Counted from the first letter of the stretch, positions 38,129 through 50,531 are shown. The stretch: 64,000 nucleotides of DNA from Isotricha intestinalis (GCA_023807065.1 JAJJLU010003465.1:1-64000); one strand, 5' to 3'. The notes: generated by a model from the sequence alone, not told the origin. Program-made: numbers and translations.

Positions 38129-40156
38129 ATGATGACGAGAATTAATATGATTGAAAATAATTCTATTGATTTAAAAGATTCTAATTATACAAATAATTCT
38201 ATGAGTAAAAAAAATTCAAGTGATGAAGAAAGTGAAATAAGTATAAAGAAATTAAAAAAGAATGAAAAATTAAAAATATCATATATAAATGATTTAATAA
38301 AAGGATATAAATTTTTATTGGTAAGAGAATATGAAAAGTCATTACCATTGTTTAATAATTGTATAAAAATTTCAGAAAAATTAGAAGATAATTATAATTT
38401 ATCAGATTCATTATGTAATTATTCAATATGTTTATTTTATCAAGGAAATTTAGAAGAATCATTAAAGTATATTCAATTATCATTAATTAATGTAAATAAA
38501 ATAACTTTAATTAATGATAAAGTAATATCTCTGAAAATAAAAATATTATCTAATTTAACTTTAACAAATATTTCAATTGGATTATGTAATGAAGCCTTAA
38601 ATTCTTTTAATCAATTAATAGAAATGATAGATGAAATTGCATCTGAAAAAAAAAGAAAATATTATATTAAATTAATAATATTTAATTTCTTTAAAGTAAA
38701 TAGTTTAGTTAATTATGAAATAGAAAATAATTCTTTAAATGTAAGTAATAATAGTAATTATCAAGAAAATTCATCAAAAATAAATTTAAATATAAGTGTT
38801 TTTAATATATTTCATAAATATATGAGAAATAATGATAATGATTATTGGATTAATTCTCTTTCTCAAGAAATAAATAAATTAAAATCAAATAATTCTTTTA
38901 TTGATACACAAAGTTTAATTTTTTTAACTTTTCAATATGAAATTGCAAGCTCAAATATTAAAAAAAATTTTAATGAATGTTGTAATAAAATTAATGGTAT
39001 ATGTAATTATTTAAAAAATCAAATGAATATTCCAAATGAAGATCATTTAAAAAAACCAGAAATTATAATAAAATCACAAAATGAAAAATTAAATTTAAGT
39101 AAACAAATATATAAAACATTATATTCTAAAGAAGAAGAATTATTAAATTCTAAAAATTTAAATGAAAAAAATCAAGATATAAAAATAAGTAAAATATCAT
39201 ATGTATCTTCTTCAATTTTAATAGATTTTGAAAATAAAAATTGTTCAAAAGAATTTTTAAAACTTTTATTAAAATATTCTCTTAAAATTGTAGAAAATGA
39301 TGAAAAATATAATAATCAAGAAGGAAAAAAAATTTTAAATCAATTAAATTTAACTAATGAATTACTTAATAAAAATATGTTAAATTTATCTGGAATAAAA
39401 ATTTCAGATTTTGATAGAAATATTACTCAAAGTTTAATAAATTTATTTGAAAATTTAATTTTTATTTATTATAGACATATGTTATTAAATGGATTATATA
39501 AATATAAAAAAAAAGTTAATATTAATTATATGGTTATTAGAGATAAAATAGTAAATAATTACTTATTAAATAATTTTCTTATTTTACAACAAGGAGAAAT
39601 TTTAACTAAAATAAATTATAATTCATTAGGAATTAAAGAACATTTTTATAAAATATATAATAATGAAGATAATGATAATTATGAATTAAGAATATATAAT
39701 ACAATATCAGATAAAAAACCAAAGAAAATAATATTATTAAATTCAATTAAAAAAGTAACTTATGGTATTTATTCAGATAATATAAAAAAAAAGTTTTTAA
39801 ATATAAATCAAAAAAATATAAATTCTCCATGGTTATTTTTATCTATTTTTTATAAAGAAAAAACTTTAGATTTATATTTAATAGAATCTAAATTAATAAA
39901 ATGGTTTTATGGTTTTTATAGTTTTTTCAAAATGTATCAATGTCCTTTTAAAATTATTTCAGTTAGATATTTTGTTTTAAATAGAATTAAATTATTAGCC
40001 ATACATAATTTAAAAGAAATTAATAATGAAAATGAAAATGAAAATATTTCTAGAAAAGACAATATATTAATCAATCATTTATCAAATGAACAAGGAATTC
40101 AACAATTTAGTTTTTGTAAAATTATATTATTATATAATAAAATATCATCATTATAA
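38129..40156 (+). CDS. TPR protein with a C-terminal PH-like domain
   Basis: 675 residues. After a Ser/Asn-rich head, TPR helices begin at about residue 55 (LLVREYEKSLPLFNNCIKIS, NYSICLFYQGNLEESLKYIQ, LCNEALNSFNQLIEM). A long Asn-rich and helical middle follows. From about 490 the sequence GEILTKINYNSLGIKEHFYK, LRIYNT, IILLNSIKKVTYGIYSDNIK and WLFLSIFYKEKTLDLYLIES matches a PH domain with its C-terminal helix KLIKWFYGFYSFFK. PH domains bind phosphoinositides or proteins, so a membrane-adapter role is plausible. TPR-PH combinations are not common outside protists. No stop or frame problem. Confidence 0.72.
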   Translation: MMTRINMIENNSIDLKDSNYTNNSMSKKNSSDEESEISIKKLKKNEKLKISYINDLIKGYKFLLVREYEKSLPLFNNCIKISEKLEDNYNLSDSLCNYSICLFYQGNLEESLKYIQLSLINVNKITLINDKVISLKIKILSNLTLTNISIGLCNEALNSFNQLIEMIDEIASEKKRKYYIKLIIFNFFKVNSLVNYEIENNSLNVSNNSNYQENSSKINLNISVFNIFHKYMRNNDNDYWINSLSQEINKLKSNNSFIDTQSLIFLTFQYEIASSNIKKNFNECCNKINGICNYLKNQMNIPNEDHLKKPEIIIKSQNEKLNLSKQIYKTLYSKEEELLNSKNLNEKNQDIKISKISYVSSSILIDFENKNCSKEFLKLLLKYSLKIVENDEKYNNQEGKKILNQLNLTNELLNKNMLNLSGIKISDFDRNITQSLINLFENLIFIYYRHMLLNGLYKYKKKVNINYMVIRDKIVNNYLLNNFLILQQGEILTKINYNSLGIKEHFYKIYNNEDNDNYELRIYNTISDKKPKKIILLNSIKKVTYGIYSDNIKKKFLNINQKNINSPWLFLSIFYKEKTLDLYLIESKLIKWFYGFYSFFKMYQCPFKIISVRYFVLNRIKLLAIHNLKEINNENENENISRKDNILINHLSNEQGIQQFSFCKIILLYNKISSL

Positions 40157-40454
40157 TATTATAACATATATATTGTAAAAAATGATAAAATAATATTTTT
40201 AAATTTAAATTATTTATTTAATTTTTTAAATATAATTACTTAAAGGAAATATCTAATTTTTTTCAAGTGAAAAATTTATAATAAATTTCATAAAAACTGA
40301 AAAAAAGAAAAATAACTTTTAATAAACCAATATTAACAAAAATTAAAAATATAATAAAAATCAAATAAAATTTTAATAATTGTCTAAAAGAATAAAGCCT
40401 TTAAATAAAGAAAAAAAACAAAAAAAATTAAATAAAAAAATAAGGAAAAAAAAA

Positions 40455-41324
40455 ATGTCATCAAAAGAAGAAGAATTTAAAATTAAAGAATTTTGTTGGG
40501 TAAAAATGTCTGGATATCCAATATGGCCAGCTTATATAAAAGAAAAAATGAAATCATCCCAATATAAAGTCCAATTTATAGGAGATAATCATGAAGGATT
40601 AATAACAAAGAAAGGAATATTTAAATGGACAAAAGAAAATACAAATAATTATTTAAATAACACAAAAAAACTGTATCAAAATATTTTCAAAGGAGCAATT
40701 AAGTTTAAAGAATTAGTTGATTCTGGAAATTTAAATATTGAAGATCATTGGAAATGTTATTGCTTTTGTCTTCAAAATGGAAAATTTAATAAAGAAAGTG
40801 TTGATTATTTTGCAAAGGAAAAATTAAATAATATAAATAATGAAAAAAAAAATAATAAGAAACTTAAAAACAATAAAAAAAAGAATAATGAAAAATATAA
40901 TATTTTTCAATCTCCTGTTAAAATAAAATCTAATAAAATAAATAATAATGAAATAAATAATGAAAAAGAAGAAAATAAATTTATTGGAAATAAAAGAGAA
41001 AGAAAAAAAAATATTGATAAAGAAGAAAAAGAAGAAATTAATAATGATATTTTAAATCAATTAAATAAAATTCTTGAAGCTCAAAAAAAAATAAAAAAAG
41101 AAACTCAAGATTTAATTGAAGTTATTAATGATAGATATATTTATTTTAAAAATGAAATTCAAAATCAAAATATTAATTTCAAAAATAAAAATAAAGATAT
41201 TCAAAAAAAAATTGATTTTCTAAATTTTTTATATTTAGTTTTTAAAATTTTTCAAGGACCATTTTCTGCAAATAATTTTTTAAAAGAAGCATTAAATGAA
41301 ATAAAAGTTAAATCTTCACAATAA
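40455..41324 (+). CDS. PWWP-domain chromatin protein
   Basis: 289 residues from the ATG at 40455. A longer in-frame stretch upstream begins only at a TTG and is highly Lys-rich, so the ATG is preferred. Residues about 10-95 form a PWWP domain: EFCWVKMSGYPIWPAYIKEK (the W-x-K-x-x-G-x-P-x-W-P-A core), QFIGDNHEGLI and IKFKELVDSG. PWWP domains read methylated histone Lys36 with DNA. The rest is Lys/Asn-rich, then a C-terminal helical block (QLNKILEAQKKIKKETQDLI, FLNFLYLVFKIFQGPF) possibly for dimerisation. Expected nuclear. Confidence 0.85.
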   Translation: MSSKEEEFKIKEFCWVKMSGYPIWPAYIKEKMKSSQYKVQFIGDNHEGLITKKGIFKWTKENTNNYLNNTKKLYQNIFKGAIKFKELVDSGNLNIEDHWKCYCFCLQNGKFNKESVDYFAKEKLNNINNEKKNNKKLKNNKKKNNEKYNIFQSPVKIKSNKINNNEINNEKEENKFIGNKRERKKNIDKEEKEEINNDILNQLNKILEAQKKIKKETQDLIEVINDRYIYFKNEIQNQNINFKNKNKDIQKKIDFLNFLYLVFKIFQGPFSANNFLKEALNEIKVKSSQ

Positions 41325-41584
41325 TAAAAAATTGTTTTTATTAATTTATATTATTAATATTAATAATATTTTTTAATATATTTTTTATAAAAGAAAAAAA
41401 GAATTTAAATATTTCTTACTTATATTTTTTTTTTTGTGTCTTTTTCAAAAAGAAATTAAAGTGTTTAATTCTTAAATATTAAAATTTATTTATTCAATTT
41501 TATAAAAATTTCTTTTTATATATTTTCTTTTTTTAGAAAAAATAAAAAATTTAAATAAAATATTCTAAATTTTAAAATAAATAA

Positions 41585-44500
41585 ATGCCTGAATCAAAAC
41601 TTGAAAATTTTAATTTTCAAGATGAGAATGAAACTTCAAAAATAGATAAATTTATCAAAACACTTAAATTTAAAATATTTAATGTTCAATGCATAGGATT
41701 AAAATATTATTTATCATCTTATTCATATGAAATAATACTAATTCCAGTTTTATTATTTCAATTATTATCATTTTCTTTTAATGAAAGTGTAAAATTATTA
41801 TTAAATAAATTTATAGTTTATTGACTTACAAAAGCCTAAAAAATTATATAATTTTTTTGCTCCTTTTTTCAAATATTTTAATTTATTAGATTTCTTTTTT
41901 AATAAAGAAAAAATATATTTTATAGCTTTTTATTTAACATTTCTATTAATATTAATTGCTTTATCATTAGGTATATATTTAATGTTTTATGATGATATTC
42001 AAAAAAATTATATAATATTCTTAATTAGATTATATTTTTCAATAGGTTATCTAATAACAAATGCATTATTTATTCCAATATTAAGTAAGAATAGAAAAAA
42101 TTAATTAATTTATAAAAAAAATAGAAATTTTATTTTCAATTTTCATTTGTAAAGAAAATAAATTAAAATATGCTTTTTCAGTAAAATGTTGGAAAGGAAT
42201 TCATTATTTTCATATAACAATGATGGTAATAATAACATTAATATTTTTAACAGGAAGTTATTTTTTCAAAATTACTTTTATAGAAACTTCATATAGTAAT
42301 AATATTCCAACAGGAAAAAGAACAAATAAAAATGATATGTCAAGTTTTTGGGTTTATTTATTAATTGTTGGAATTTTTACTTTTTTTGAAAATAAAAATC
42401 AATGGATTTTAATTTTTTCTCTTTTTATTCTTTCTTTATGGGAATTAATTTATTATTTAAAAGAATTACCAGATTATAATTATGAAATAATAAAATTAAA
42501 AATTTTAAAACATTCTATTTTTTTTTGGAGTAGTATTTGTTTATTGTTTTTAAAATTAATTCATTCTTTCATTACTTTTGATTCTGGAATTATTGTTTTT
42601 TTTTTAGGATGTCCAATAATAATAATAATAATTTATTATAAATTATCTTCTCCTTTATCACATTTATTAATTGATCCTTCAAAATTATCATTAAATGATT
42701 TTCTTCAAAGAATAAAAATTTTATTATATTTAATTGAAAAATATAATAATAGAGATTCTCAATTAATTTTAATAAGTTATGCTTTAAAAATAGAAAATAA
42801 TTGTCCTTTAGAACATTGTCCATTAAAAATTTTTTTAGAATTTAGAAAAGATACAAATAAATCTATTATTGCTTTAATTGAATATATTGATTCTTTATTT
42901 TTAATGGCTTTATCTAAATTTCCAAAGGATATTAATTTAAGAATTAATTATATTTTATTTCTTATTTCTAAAATGAATAATAAAATTAAAGCAGCTCAAC
43001 AATTAGATTATTGTGATAAAATTTATGATAAAACTTTAGAAGAAGATTTTATTGTTTACAGATATAAAAAACAATATGAAAAAAATTGTGAATTTAATTT
43101 CCATGATGAAAAAATAGAAGAAGGAAATTATCTTTTATTTAAAAATAAATTTAAATTATTTAAAACATTAATATCAAAAGTATCAATCTTATATGTAGAA
43201 TTTTGGAGTTTATTATTTAAAAATCATTTAGAAAATACACAAGATTTTCATTCTTTAAATAAATACGGTTCTCAAATCAATAATTTAATAACAGAAATAA
43301 ATTCTCTTTTTTCCCAATTAAGAAAAATAAAAAAACAAGATGTAGAATTATTAGAATTATACTATGAATTTTTATATCAAATAATGTCAGATAATAAGCA
43401 AAGTTCTGAAATTCATAAAGAAATAGAATCAATAATAATAAATCCAAAAAATAATGGATTTGAATTTAATAAAGAATATTTTGATTTAAATACTTTAATT
43501 ACAGATGATATGAATTTTTATTTAATCTTTAATGCAAATATAGGAAAATTTGGAATTATTATTCATATATCAAATGATATTTGTTCTTTTTTAGGTTATA
43601 ATCAAAATGAATTAATTGGTAATTCAATTAATATTCTCATTCCTGAAATTTTTCAGAAAGAGCATAATAAAATTCTTTTGCAAAATACTACAATTCATAC
43701 TGAACAAAAAAATGATTTTTCAAATTCTAATATTCCTGGACATATAAAAAGAAATGTTTATGCAATTACTAAATCTAGATATTTAATTCCTTTTAATTTC
43801 AGAACTTTTTTTATTCAAACTGATGCAAGAGATAATTTATGGATATTAAAGGTTTCTAAATTTTCTTCTTTTTTTTCATCAAATGAAAATAATAGTAAAG
43901 GAAATTTACCTTTTATAGTATTAACAAATGATATTTTTATTATTCAAAATTTTAGTGGAAATTGTATTCAATTATTTGGAAATAAATTTTCTAATTTAAT
44001 TAATTCATGTGATATAACATCTTTTATTAAAGAATTTCATGAAGAATATTTAAGATTCTCAGTTGAAAATGAAAATCACAGTTATGAAGAAAGATTAAAA
44101 ATAAAAAGACATATTATAAAAATTAATTATCAACATCCTACTCAAATTACTTGGATAAAAACTATTCAAAATGGTGAAGAAATAGAAAAAAGAAAAGAAA
44201 TATTATTATTATCTGTTAAAGATTTAGTTTTTGAAGAAAAAATTAAAGGATATATTTTTGAATTTGATAATATTAACTCTTTAAATAGTTCTTCAAGTAG
44301 TAGAAGTAATTCAACATTAAATAATAAAAAAATTCAATATAAAAAAAAAAATTCCGTTTTTTCTAATTTTAATGATAATACTGAATCTTTTTTTAAAAAA
44401 AAAAAAAATATTAATGAAGAGAAATTTAATAATTTCATTGAACCTGATTTTCTTCCTATTATTCCCAATGAAAAAGGAATAGAATTTATACCAAAAGAAA

Positions 44501-46950
44501 TTTCTTATAAATTAATTTTTAATAATGAAAATGAAAAAATCGATTATTTAAAAAATAAAGCAATGAAAAAAGTAAATGAAAATAATATATATGAAAATTC
44601 TAAAAATAGTGAAGAAAACGTATCTAAATTATCAGATGATTATTCAAGTGATTATTTAAGTGATTCTAATTCAGAAGAAGAAAATGAATTATATTTAAAA
44701 AAAGAGTTAAATAAAAGTAATAGAAGTGATAATGGAGATTATTATCATATTAATTTCCAAAAAATAAATTATCAAATTTTTAACTTTCAAAATAATAGAT
44801 TTGAAGATGTTACTTTTGAAAAAAAAAGTTTAGTTCAACAAATTTTAGATAAAGATACTATTAATTCTCCAAAAAAAGATAATGAAGAGAATAATAATAA
44901 TAATAATAATAATAATGGTATTATTCATAAAACAATATCTTATAATGATTATGATAAAGAAGAAAAAATGAAAAAAGAAAATTTATTTCAATTAATTTCT
45001 GATTCTCTTTTAAAAGTAGAAGTTCCAAATTGTATAATAAAATTAAAAATCATAAGTTTTATTATTTTTCTTATTATAATTTCCTATGGATTACTTTTTT
45101 TATTTTTAATAAAAAATTTATATCAATTATTAGATAAAAAATATATTAATATAAAACAAACTTTTGATATTCAAACTGGAAGTGTTCATGGATTAAAATT
45201 AATAAGAGAAATAATTTTATTATCTTTTGAACAATATGATAATTTTTATATGGATAAAGAAGAATATAAAAAAAATTATACTCAAAGATTAATTAATTTA
45301 TATTTATCAACAAATAATTTTATTTCTGATTTATCAATTAAAACTTCTGGTTTAAGTGAAAAAAATTTTAATATTATTTTTGAAACTATTTTACCAACTT
45401 ATTTTATTAATGTTGATTATAATGTTGGAATATATAATTTAACTTTCATTTCTACTATTTCTAAATCTATTACTAGTTTATTTGCTATATCTGAATTAAC
45501 AAATGAAGAACTTATTCCTTTAAATCTTAATGTTTTTTTTTATATGAAAAATACTTTAAATGGTATTTTAATTGATATTGATTTATGCCAAAAAACTTAT
45601 ATTAATGAATTTAATGATGTTATTAAAAAGAGAAAAAAAAATTTAATTATTGTTTATATTATTTCTTCTATTATTCTCTTATCTACTTTTTTTATTATTT
45701 ATAATATTTTTATGGAAGTTCAATCTACTAAAAATTCTTATCTTGAAGTTTTCTTTGAAATTAAAGGAAATGTTATTTTAACTTATTTAAGTAAATGTGA
45801 AATTTTTACTAAAAAAATTCAAAGTTTAAATGATAATGGATTTTTATTTGATGATGATAGTGAAAAATCAGAAATGAATAAAAATAAATTAAGAAAAGCA
45901 AATAATAATGATAATCAAATAAAAGGAAATGAATATAATAACTCCAATCAAAAAATATCTTTAATAACAACTACAATAAATATAATATTTTTCTCAATGC
46001 AAGTTTTAGTTGTTATTTATATATTAATAATATTATTAATATTATTTAATTTTATTCAAAATTTAAAACAATTTATAATGGTATATTCCTATGAATCAAA
46101 ATTACAAACAAATACAATTTTATTATATATTTGTGTAAGAGAATATTTATTTGATTTTAATACTTTAGTCTCAAATAATGAAATATATAAAATTATTGAT
46201 TTTATATTTGAAAATCACATAAAAGCAAAAAAAGAGATTCAAAATGAAATAAGAAAATATCAACATATATTTAGAAAAGATTATTCAGAATTTAGATATT
46301 CAGTTTTTCATTGTGATATATGTAATTATACTAATGATTTTTTTAATGAATTTTATCCTAATGATGATAATTATAATTGTTATTCTATTTTAGATGGAAG
46401 TGCTCAATTTGGTTTATCATTAATAATGTCAAATTTATTTGAAGAATTAAGAATAATGAAAGCTCAAATAGATAATTATGAAAAAATTTGGAAAGAAAAT
46501 GATTTAACTTATAATTTAACTTTATTTGGAACTAAAAATTATATTTCAAGTAATAATTTCACAGATGAAAATACAAGATTATTATATAAAAAATATTCTC
46601 CTTTAACACTATTTAATATGAAAGAAATGAAAGAAATGGAAATGATAACTGAATATTTATTAATTCCTATATTAGTTAAATTAAGAGAAAAATTAGATGA
46701 ATCTGTTCAAGATTATTTTAATGATATTAAGATAATAACTTATTCTATGTGTATTATTATTATTTTTTTTTTTACTTTATTATATTTTGTTTTGTGGACA
46801 AGTTATGTTGATAGTTTAAATGATATTATTTATCAAACTAAAAAAATGCTTGGTATTATTCCTAAAGAGATTTTCATTTCTTTAAACTCTGTAAATAAAC
46901 TTTTAAATATTAAAGCTGATAATAGAAGGAGAAATAATGATTATAAATAA
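41585..46950 (+). CDS. TmcB-like PAS-domain multipass membrane protein (copy 2), three exons
   Basis: Exons 41585-41788, 41817-42084 and 42125-46950 give 1765 residues in one frame. The splices restore a segment parallel to copy 1: FQLLSFSFNES, then NALFIPILKILFSIFICKEN, then VKCWKGIHYF (copy 1 has KCENK and IKCWDGLHYL). The N-terminal half has about eight membrane helices, the Cys block CPLEHCPLKIFL, VSILYVEFWSLLFK, and a PAS domain near 620-700 (IIIHISNDICSFLGYNQNEL, then LIPEIFQKEHNKIL). The middle is acidic Asn-rich. Further membrane helices lie in the last third (VPNCIIKLKIISFIIFLIII, IVYIISSIILLSTFFIIY, ISLITTTINIIFFSMQVLVV, TYSMCIIIIFFFTLLYFVLW). Its C-terminal half is closer to copy 3 than to copy 1. 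Sensor or channel function is assumed only. Confidence 0.85.
41789..41816 (+). other. Intron, 28 bp
   Basis: GTAAAATTATTATT...TTTATAG. Removal joins SFNES to FIDLQKPKKLYNFF in frame. The alternative GTTTATTGACTTACAAAAG (19 bp) also keeps the frame but lacks the GTA...ATAG form of the other introns. Confidence 0.78.
42085..42124 (+). other. Intron, 40 bp
   Basis: GTAAGAATAGAAAAAATT...AAAATAG. Removal gives ALFIPILKILFSIFICKEN, matching the equivalent helix and the C-K/C-E-N-K turn of copy 1. Confidence 0.85.
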
Positions 46951-47169
46951 TAATTTTTTATTTTATTTTTTATAAATTTTCACTTTTTAATTGTTTTACA
47001 TATGTGAAATATAATTTTTTTTAAATTTTTTGAATATTTTTAATTCAATTTAAAATAATTATAACTATTGTTTTATAAATTGATTTTAAATTTATTGTAT
47101 TTGAAAAAATTTAAAAATGTAAAAGAAGATTTTACGTTTAAATACATAAAAGATATTTTATATTTAAAA
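46951..47169. other. Spacer, nothing recognised
   Basis: AT-rich DNA after the stop of TmcB-like copy 2. No frame or repeat of note before the relic begins. Confidence 0.5.
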
Positions 47170-48890
47170 ATGGAATTATAAAAGAAGAAGAAATGGAAAA
47201 AAATCAATTAATAAATTAATAAAAAAAGAAAGAGTTATTATTTATCAAAATATAATGAATATTTAATGTATAATTATCCGTATTATTGTATATAAATTAA
47301 ATATCCTATAAAAGATTATCTTAATAAATAAGCAAAATCAGGAAAATATTATAAAAATTATTTATCTTTTTTTGTAGAGCATTTTGTACAAACTTTTATT
47401 ATAATAAAATTCTAGATAATTATTTTGATGAGAAAGCCAGCATATTTTTATAAAGAAAGTTTTGGTAAAAATATAAAAGATATAAAAAGAAAAAAAATTA
47501 TTTAAATACTATAATACTTTTTGATGAAAAATCTAAAAAATAGAAAATCCAAAACAATAAACTTTAAATTTAAATACAATTAGTGAATTAAATAGTCAAA
47601 GATTATCAGAAGAAGATTTTTAACATCAAAAACTTTCAAAGAAGGAATTATGATATAATTAATATAATGAATAAAAAGAAGAATAAAAAAATAAAAAAAT
47701 AAAAAAATAATTATTCTCAAAGAAAAAATAAATTAGTTTTATTTACAATGAATAATAAAAATAAAGTTAATTCTAAAAGAGAAAAATATTTTATTGGAAC
47801 AAAATATAATTCACTTAATAATCGATAAATTAAGTTTAAATAAATAAAAGAAATTAAAACCAAGAAAAAATAATAATATAATGACTCATAAAAATTCTTT
47901 TAATTTAAATCCTTTATTCTATATTAAAAAAAAATTCTTTGGAAATATGTTATATTAAGAATAATATTAATAATTCAAATATTATTTTAGAATCTAAAAA
48001 AAGAAAATAATATATTCTAAAGAAAATTGTATTAAATCTTTTTCTTCAAAAGATAAAAAAATATAAATACAAATTCGAATATCAACTTATATTAATAATA
48101 GTTTAAATCTTCATAAATATAAATCAATAAAAAAAATAAAAGTGTTAATAATTATGAAAATATTGTTTTTTAATATTCTTTGGAAAAAAAATCAATAGGA
48201 AATGTTATATCTGCAAGAATAAAAGAAGGTTATAAAAATCTAGAATCTCTTAGTATAAATTTTATTTCAAATATTCCAAATAAAAAATAATATTATAATT
48301 AAAAAAGAAAAAAATTTTTAATTATAGTTTAAAAAAGTTCAAAAAAATAAAATCTATTCATAATTCAAATTTAAATATTAAAGAAAGTAATAAAAGGAAA
48401 AAAAATTTTAGATTTAAAAGTAATAGATATTAATATTGAAAATATTAGAAATAATAATTCTTTTCAAAATAAAGAAGTATCTAATTCATTAAAAAAAGTA
48501 GAAATAAATATTATGAAAAAGGAAAAATTAATTATAATGAATTTGATAAATTGATAACAAAATTAAAAATAAAAATTAATAATCAAACTTTTATAAATAT
48601 TAGATATAATACTAAAATAGGAAAAATACTATTTTTTCTATTAGGAATGATTCAATAAAAAAAAAATTATGCTTTGGACCTATTATTTGTTAAAATATTT
48701 ATTTAAATATAAGAAAATGAAAAATATTGTTTCTTTCTTTAATAAAAAAACTTTTATTTAAACATATATTATTATTAATGGTTTCCAAAAAGAAGAAACT
48801 CAATAACATTATTTTAATAATGTAATTACACACAGTTAAAAAAATAATTTAATTGATTCAAAGATTAACCCAATATAAAAAAAAGCCAAA
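47170..48890 (+). pseudogene. Badly interrupted coding relic, probably one ancestral gene
   Basis: No long frame survives, yet short protein-like runs appear in shifting frames: YYLSKYNEYLMYNYPYY, GKYYKNYLSFFVEHFV, NFYYNKILDNYFDEKASIF, FYKESFGKN, LNLNTISELNSQRLSEEDF, NVISARIKEGYKNLESLSI, LDLKVIDINIENIRNNNSF, YNEFDKLITKLKIKINNQ followed by TFINIRYNTKIGK. At least four frame changes fall in the first 600 bp. Most interrupting stops are TAA, many at positions that would suit Gln (for example SEEDF-x-HQKLS); a few are TGA or TAG. The family is not recognised. The simplest account is a decaying native gene; a UAA=Gln donor is discussed as a finding. Confidence 0.6.
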
Positions 48891-48938
48891 AAACCTTATT
48901 TTAAAGTATAAAACAAAAAAAAAAAATTAAATTTAAAA

Positions 48939-50531
48939 ATGGTAGATTGGTTAACATTAATAATGACAATAGTAATATCAATAACTTTAATAATAGCAAA
49001 CATATATTTATTATTATATTATAGTCACCCAGATGACAAAGGAACTTTAACAGGATATTTTACAAAAGGAATAGCAATATTAGGATTAACATTAGCATGG
49101 GCACAAGTACTTCTTTTACCTTTAGATGTAAGTAATAATAGAGGAGATGGAAATGGAATAAATATGAAAATATTTTGGATTATTATTTATGTTCTATCTT
49201 TCATATATATTATTATTATTTTCCCTATTGTAACTGCATTTTATGATAGTGATTTTGAATTAACTTTCAATGAAAAATTAAAACATTCTTTTTGTTCTTT
49301 TTTAGTCACTTTCATTTCTTTCATTTTAATTTCTATTATTCTCCATTATACGGTTGGAAAAGCAAATATAAAATTAAATTACATAAATTGCCCAATATCA
49401 AATTATAAATATTCAAATATAGAAATAATAGGTAATAATGATTTATGTATTGAAAATAAAGGAAATATATCAATAAAAGTAAATTATATAATTACATGTT
49501 TAGCAATATTTTCCTTTATTTCTTGGTTTCTTTTTGCAATTTTTGGTGGAATTGGTTTAAGTGCCCTTCCTTTAGATTTTTTTAATGATTTTTGTACAAG
49601 ACCTAAATCTATTCGCTCTGAAGATATAAGAAAAAGAAGAGAAGATTTAATTTATGATATTGAAAAATTAAAATTATTAGGAGAAGAAATTAAAAAAATG
49701 GAAGAAAAAGGTATTGATAAAAAATTTTTTTTAAATAGTAAAAAAAGACAATATAATAGAAAAAAAAGAGAATTTATTGCTGGAAAATTATTAGTTGAAC
49801 AAGAATTTTCTATTGTTAATGTTGCTAATGAAATTAGAATAAAAAATAATTGTTATGTTTTATTATATTATTTACTTATTCCTTTAGGAATTATTTCTTT
49901 GATTTTAACTATTTTATGGATAATACAATTTATTTGTTCTTATTTTTATATTAAAAATGGAAATCCTGGTTATCCCTTTTTATCTAATTTATTAATTTTT
50001 TTCCAAGATCATGATTGTGCTTTTATTTCTTTTTTCTTATTTGCTGTTTTAAATTTTTATCTTTTATTATGTTTAATTAAAGGAAATATTAAATTTGGAG
50101 TTAGATTTTTTTGTTGTTGGTCAATTCATCCTATGAAAAAAGAAGGTACGTATATGAATTCCTTTTTATTTAATATTACTTTAATTTTATTAGGTTCTAT
50201 TTCTATCACTCAATTTTGTTCTTATAGTTTACCTGATTATATTGCTTTCACTGATATTGCTATTATATTTAATGTTCAAATTAAATATATGAAATTTTTT
50301 GGCTTTTTTTATAAAAACCATATTTTTGAATATGCTTTATTTGTTATTTTTGTTATTTCTTTAATTTATCTTCTTTTCAGACCCACTGATAGAGTTAATC
50401 CTAAAATTAATAACGAAGATCGACCTTATCAATATAAAGAAGAGAAAAATAAACTTAATATTAAACTTGATAAGAATAATGATTTAATTAGCAAAGATAA
50501 AACTATTAATTCATCAACTGACAATAAATAA
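48939..50531 (+). CDS. LMBR1-like nine-helix membrane protein
   Basis: 530 residues with nine predicted membrane helices at about 3-27, 47-67, 80-104, 117-140, 185-213, 305-340, 362-382, 409-433 and 459-486. The motif AWAQVLLLPLDVSNNRG in helix 2 is the LMBR1-family signature (the LPLDV-x-N core). GGIGLSALPLDFFNDF closes helix 5, and a cytosolic coiled coil (about 235-290) follows, as in the LMBD1/LIMR group. Human members include a lysosomal cobalamin exporter partner and lipocalin receptors; the ligand here is unknown. The polar C-terminal tail is Lys/Asn-rich. It begins soon after the relic. Confidence 0.87.
   Translation: MVDWLTLIMTIVISITLIIANIYLLLYYSHPDDKGTLTGYFTKGIAILGLTLAWAQVLLLPLDVSNNRGDGNGINMKIFWIIIYVLSFIYIIIIFPIVTAFYDSDFELTFNEKLKHSFCSFLVTFISFILISIILHYTVGKANIKLNYINCPISNYKYSNIEIIGNNDLCIENKGNISIKVNYIITCLAIFSFISWFLFAIFGGIGLSALPLDFFNDFCTRPKSIRSEDIRKRREDLIYDIEKLKLLGEEIKKMEEKGIDKKFFLNSKKRQYNRKKREFIAGKLLVEQEFSIVNVANEIRIKNNCYVLLYYLLIPLGIISLILTILWIIQFICSYFYIKNGNPGYPFLSNLLIFFQDHDCAFISFFLFAVLNFYLLLCLIKGNIKFGVRFFCCWSIHPMKKEGTYMNSFLFNITLILLGSISITQFCSYSLPDYIAFTDIAIIFNVQIKYMKFFGFFYKNHIFEYALFVIFVISLIYLLFRPTDRVNPKINNEDRPYQYKEEKNKLNIKLDKNNDLISKDKTINSSTDNK

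Noticed and set aside
40380..40454. N-terminal extension of the PWWP protein from a TTG
   Set aside because: No ATG before 40455; the extension is only Lys/Asn-rich and eukaryotic starts are ATG.
41816..41834. A 19 bp intron in TmcB-like copy 2
   Set aside because: It keeps the frame, but GTAAAA...TTATAG at 41789-41816 matches the other introns and preserves a natural junction.
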